Of a DNA stretch of 64,000 nucleotides, positions 59,746-64,000 are shown in pieces. A program made the translations under genes and the position numbers. The notes under the pieces were generated by a model. The model worked only from the letters and a program-made list of their open reading frames with translations. It was not told the origin of the DNA and searched no databases. The stretch comes from Nemopilema nomurai (lineage: Eukaryota > Cnidaria > Scyphozoa > Rhizostomeae > Rhizostomatidae), in NCBI GenBank assembly GCA_003864495.1, contig ML133502.1:1488001-1552000 (forward strand), written 5' to 3'. Numbering within the stretch: the first letter of the stretch is position 1; each line of letters opens with the position of its first letter.

Positions 59746-60586
59746 GGCGCTCTTTCTCTTCTTGGTATTTGTAATGCAGTTCAGTTACATCTGTTTGTGA
59801 CACCTTGATCCAACCTGTTTCTTTCATGTGATACAAGTTGACAACCCCACCTGAGTATGCATCCCTGTGTGTAGCATGGTAAATTGACCTCTTACCCAGG
59901 TCATATGCCTCCTCTACTGATAAATCAAATTTGTAGCCACTGTCCATCACACCATATGCATAAGGTGACCCTGAGCCAACAGAGAACATACTTCCTGAAT
60001 AACGGTCCCCATCACTATCAACGTAGTAAAGCCCAGGCCCTCTCTTGTCCCAGCCACAGATCATTGTCCCCATACTGAGTCCCATGCCTTTGTACTGATA
60101 AACCAGGTTGGCCAGAAGTTTTGACGCTGCTGCAACTGAGATCCTCTCCTTGTTTCTTAACTCGTACATCCTGCATTCCATCGCCAAGACCCGCTCCCAG
60201 AAGGAACAATCTGCAGCGCCACCAGCCATTGTGCCAAGTAAATAAGGATTGATTTCAATCACCTTCTTCACCGTTTGCGAGGCTATGTAGGAGCCTGCCG
60301 TTGCCCTTGAATCTACTGCAACGATTACGCCATGTTGGAACTTAAAAGCAAGTGTGGTGGTACCATGGTTTAAATTTATCGTAATGTTACCAGCTCCAGT
60401 AGTATACTTCTTAAGGAATTCCGCGGCATCTTTCACGGGAGGTAGAGCGAATTTTGTACCAGGAACGCCTATGTCTAAGGAAGGTGACTCTGCTAAATCA
60501 AATTTTGAAAACAAACTATTCCTCGACTCTAACAAATCGTCTGCAGACAAAGAGGAATACACGCCACACAAACTTGCGGCAGCCAT
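59741..60586 (-). CDS. PSMB5: 20S proteasome subunit beta type-5, 281 aa, intronless
   Basis: Chymotrypsin-like catalytic subunit of the 20S proteasome core. A propeptide of 75 residues ends at Gly75 and autocleavage would expose Thr76 (NHG before TTTLAFKF). In mature numbering the nucleophile Thr1, Asp17 (VDSRATAG) and Lys33 (TVKK) are all present. Ala20 and Met45 of the beta-5 S1 pocket are kept ([15 protein letters not shown]). The body ([38 protein letters not shown]) is nearly identical to human PSMB5. The gene has no intron, in contrast to the intron-rich neighbours. The start at 60586 ([12 protein letters not shown]) resembles the usual beta-5 N-terminus. Confidence 0.97.
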   Translation of the reverse strand: MAAASLCGVYSSLSADDLLESRNSLFSKFDLAESPSLDIGVPGTKFALPPVKDAAEFLKKYTTGAGNITINLNHGTTTLAFKFQHGVIVAVDSRATAGSYIASQTVKKVIEINPYLLGTMAGGAADCSFWERVLAMECRMYELRNKERISVAAASKLLANLVYQYKGMGLSMGTMICGWDKRGPGLYYVDSDGDRYSGSMFSVGSGSPYAYGVMDSGYKFDLSVEEAYDLGKRSIYHATHRDAYSGGVVNLYHMKETGWIKVSQTDVTELHYKYQEEKERQ

Positions 60587-61879
60587 GATGCTTTTCTTCT
60601 CAGAGCTAGCGCATGCGTTGTCATCATGACTTTCAACTGCTCCTCCACAGACGACTAAAGTTTTGAAATCTCAGTAGCCCAGCAGAGAAATACAAAGTTT
60701 ATCAATTCCAGCTCGACAAATCTAGGCCACACAAAAACTTCCTGGCCTGCTCTAACTCTTACACATTTTCATACAACCACGGCACTGAGAATTGCCCCTA
60801 AACGGAAATGAAAACAGCAACGCACGCTTTTGCTTTATCTGAGGCCATTTTAAGGAGATTATATGCGGAGGATCATTCAGCTCTCTTGGTCACCAAAACT
60901 TACGACTGAAACTAGAATTCTTGTGTTTCTAAGGGTTTGCCAGGAATCAACAGCTGAATGGAAAGGAAAACAAAGTTACAGATCAACACATGACTCGCAG
61001 CGAGGTTGAAAGACTTGGATTTCTTTCTTGACAACGAATGAATTATTTTGAGGGGAAGTCCCATGTTTCTCTTTAAGCAAAATACCCAAATCAAGAAAAC
61101 AACTAAAGTGACATTTGTCAGGACTGAGTTTTTGCAAAAACTGAGAAGCTGACCTCGTGCTGAGAAAGCTAATTTCTTTGAAAGCATTAAAGAGCATGTA
61201 CAACTGAAAATTGCACTTGGGGCTTCAACTGCCAAGCTTCACATTCATACAACGGTGATGGGCCTGATAGTGGAAAACCCCTTTCACTGAAGTCAACTGG
61301 CCTAAGTTTGCGATTGTTTGGATGCAAGTGTTATTTCTATTCAGGTACCATGAAAAACAACATGACCACGAATACAGAGCATATATTTCATAAATATGCC
61401 AAAAATGATTAATTTCTGTGGATAGGAATGCTGACAGGAATCGCGTGACGGAGTTTTACAAAAAGATTAAATATCAAACCAGTTTGATTGAGTAGCGAAG
61501 TAGTGGGAGTACCTAATTTCATAGTCGATGGTTTCGTGGCAACCTCCACATCTGTATATTTGTTCAGGAATATAAACTACGACACTACGAAGGCGCTTTA
61601 CTAAAAAGGACTAAGGTACACTTGGGTAGGCTGTTGACATATACGCATGCTGGTGTGTTACCAACAAAACAATATAGATACAATATAAGGTACATTTACA
61701 TACATAACCAACGACCAAAGTCTTCAAAAATACCATTGGACATTAAATAGCACCAGAATAGGAAGATCTGTCTTCGTCAAGGATAAAAATACCTCTGTTG
61801 TCTCTAAACAGCAGAAGTGAGGTGCCTGCTAATAAACACATTTTTACATAATATACAGGATTTCCGCTATCTCCAAAGA
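60587..61879. other. PSMB5 upstream region and 3' end of the bromodomain gene
   Basis: No coding gene is supported. Just upstream of the PSMB5 start, AGCGCATGCG at about 60609-60618 is close to an NRF1 (alpha-PAL) site, common in housekeeping promoters. The rest is probably the 3'UTR of the bromodomain gene and unrecognised AT-rich sequence. Confidence 0.45.
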
Positions 61880-63893
61880 CTATACTGCAACATCCAACTT
61901 GATCTTTTTACTCGGAGAGTCTTCAGACTACAAGGAAAAGTCGACATTTTCAGCAAATGAGTTATGGGTCCCCAAGTTCAGTGAAAAGGAGGGCGTGAAA
62001 AGAATAACCAAAGGAACTTCATAATGACACCGTGATGATAATTAACAGCAACGCTATCTCTTGCAAATACGACTTTCAATTCACAGAATTGAATCCCCAA
62101 ATACAGAGCATTGCCAAGGTTTTCAGTTGCATCGTGCGTTCTATCAAACAATCTACACAGAATCTCTGAAAAATCCACAGCAAAAAAAGAAAAGTATGAA
62201 ATTCAGAGTTTAACAGCAGTGTGCTCACTTACCTTTCGTTGCTTTTCTAAGAATTTACAGCATTCTTCTTCAAAAAAGGCAAATACTAAATCACAGTCCT
62301 ACAAAGAGAGAGATGTGGCATTAAAAATTGCAAAACATTGATTTTACTTGCAGTTCGGCATTGCTAACAATGAAGAGCTAACCCATTAATTATTGCTGTG
62401 CTTAAAGTTAGTATCATCTCTGAGCAACGGTAATTTACAGGGGCAAGAGCAGTTTGAAAAACAAACCAAATTATGGTAGTATTATTATCAATATTTATTT
62501 TAGTTTCACCAATATCTATCAAAGCAAAACATTGTAGAAAAGTCGTAAACGCGAATCAATGTTTAGGCCTGTCAAAAGATACACTAACTATCAGAAATCC
62601 CATTTCGTGCTTATTCAATGGGTTAGCTGTATGAATGTTTACATGGGACAGCTTGTGTCCAAATTCTAGCCATGTAAAGAGTGTGAAAACATGAAAGATA
62701 AAAAACACTTTGCCTAGAAACCGCAAGTGGTTTTGTAAAAATTGCAACAGATATCAGCAGATGGCGGGAAAAAAACAAAAGTAGGTCGAATCGTGAAATA
62801 CCTTTCTGACTAAATGGTCCACTGGGTTGTAAGTATGACAATTAGTCTTGATTAATGTCATGTCCGAATAAAATTCTGCAAAATCTTTGTACACTCCGTC
62901 CTGGAAAATAGAGAACTGCACTGAAAACGTCGTATCGGAGTTGAATAAGTTCGATACGTGCCTAGTCGGTATAATATCATGATATCACAATAAAATATCT
63001 GAAAACATCACGACCGATATCGTCAGCTCTGACACCAGCAAAATATGTTTCAATGAACACACATTTGAGAAGTCCATAAAGAGCAACACGATTCAGCAAA
63101 GGGGAAATCTCTCAACTGTTCCCCTAAACTTTGCATTTTTAATAGCCCTTGAACACAAGCAAAAACAATAGTTCTGCTTACCGAATAGTACAAGAGCGCA
63201 ACAATAGTAATTCTCAAAAGGATTTCCATGAATGCTTTGTAAGAAAGCGCCGAGTACTTTTCTCACCTCGAGCCTCTTCTTGACGGTGCTAAAATCCATC
63301 GGCTGTTTAATGACTTTGTAATAGCCGGGTGCTTCTGCTGGATTCACTATACAAGGAAGAAAAGAGCATTGAAATAGGGCATTCGAATGCACGTTATAAG
63401 GACACGTGATGTGCAAAGCACAAACAAACACGGACCTCCATGTTGCATTAAATAAGAACGTCCCGGGAAATCTGACTGACTGATTGCAGACCCGGCGAAG
63501 GTATTTGAATAACAGGAGATGGCCTGGCTTGGAAAGGAACACTTCGCAAAATTAGGACAAACCGGTACAAAACTACAAGCCTAAAGAAAATCAATTAAAA
63601 GGTGGCAAAGAATAATGGACATCTATGCAGAGAAGTTGCAGCTGGCAACAAGAAATCGATGCTAAAATGCGAAAGAAATGCAGAGTTTGCTCACTGATAT
63701 AAACTGATTATTGATCGGCCTAGGTGGATGTAGAATCCCTTCACAGCCACTCCAAGCTAAACTATAACCAAAACGAGGCAACAAGACAACGAGGCCTGAT
63801 CCTCCAGTTACCATACCTGGCCTTGTAAACCACGAGGCAGCATTCATCTCTCCGCGCTGTTTATGGGCACCTCGAAACCTCGAAACTTTCTGC
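61880..63893 (-). CDS. Bromodomain-containing protein, C-terminal exons only
   Basis: Five exons on the minus strand with consistent phases: about 63812-63893, 63267-63346, 62802-62900, 62233-62298 and 61880-61927 (stop TAG). They encode a C-terminal bromodomain: SRFRGAHKQRGEMNAASWF, then NPAEAPGYYKVIKQPMDFST (ZA loop), DGVYKDFAEFYSDMTLIKTN and CHTYNPVDHL. The Asn in TYNP is at the acetyl-lysine-anchoring position. The protein ends with DCDLVFAFFEEECCKF and a basic tail, SPSKKIKLDVAV, which resembles a nuclear localisation signal. Bromodomains read acetylated histones in chromatin complexes. The upstream part lies beyond the window, so the family is not assigned; a GCN5-like layout (bromodomain at the extreme C-terminus) is one possibility. 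Confidence 0.8.
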
Positions 63894-64000
63894 AGTAGCC
63901 TGCAAAAAACAACAAAGATAGGAATATCTCCCTGGCTTCAATGTTAATCCCTGTTCCACCCTCGTTTAACAAATATTGGCAAGCATGTTGAATTATAAGT

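Noticed and set aside
63093..63542. 149-residue single-exon minus-strand protein
   Set aside because: Only 63267-63346 in it is coding (part of the bromodomain). The rest is intron read through in the same frame.

Overview
The window is nuclear DNA from an intron-rich, AT-rich animal genome. Its genes have GT/AG introns with consistent codon phases and encode clear orthologues of human proteins: DNAJC3, GPLD1, FBXL18, a WD40-bearing ATG16L1 and PSMB5. A non-vertebrate metazoan is certain enough. A cnidarian, probably an anthozoan, is my best guess, but the sequence alone does not prove it. There are no bacterial, viral or CRISPR features.

Layout, left to right. Positions 1-5203 (+) hold the 3' part of DNAJC3, an ER co-chaperone with TPR repeats and a J domain; its start lies outside the window. 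Positions 6923-14003 (+) hold a complete 11-exon GPLD1 (GPI-specific phospholipase D, about 844 aa). Positions 15426-21308 (+) hold a complete 9-exon FBXL18 (F-box/LRR, about 753 aa). Its stop codon is about 30 bp from a tandem satellite of roughly 177-bp units (21338-24134). At 24134/24135 the satellite is broken and the sequence jumps back to GPLD1 intron 7. The 3' GPLD1 exons (24235-25821), a second whole FBXL18 (27247-33209) and a second, much larger satellite array (33239-43203) follow. This is an 11.8-kb direct tandem duplication of positions 12317 onward.

Past the satellite, on the minus strand, is a complete 20-exon ATG16L1 (55712 down to 43587). It is tail-to-tail with FBXL18 copy 2, with the satellite between them. 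Its introns carry a 47-bp minisatellite and a GGTCAGATA-type repeat. Next come an intronless gene with two gamma-glutamylcyclotransferase-like domains (57462-58445, +), an intronless PSMB5 proteasome beta-5 gene (60586-59741, -), and the C-terminal exons of a bromodomain protein (about 63893-61880, -) that runs out of the window.

The genes do not form one pathway. DNAJC3, FBXL18, ATG16L1 and PSMB5 all touch protein quality control or turnover, but that is a general observation, not evidence of linkage. The unusual part of the window is structural: the recent segmental duplication joined through satellite DNA, its mosaic divergence, and the two FBXL18 copies that both remain intact. I built exon models by hand from splice sites, reading phase and remembered human homologues; no alignment or transcript data were available.
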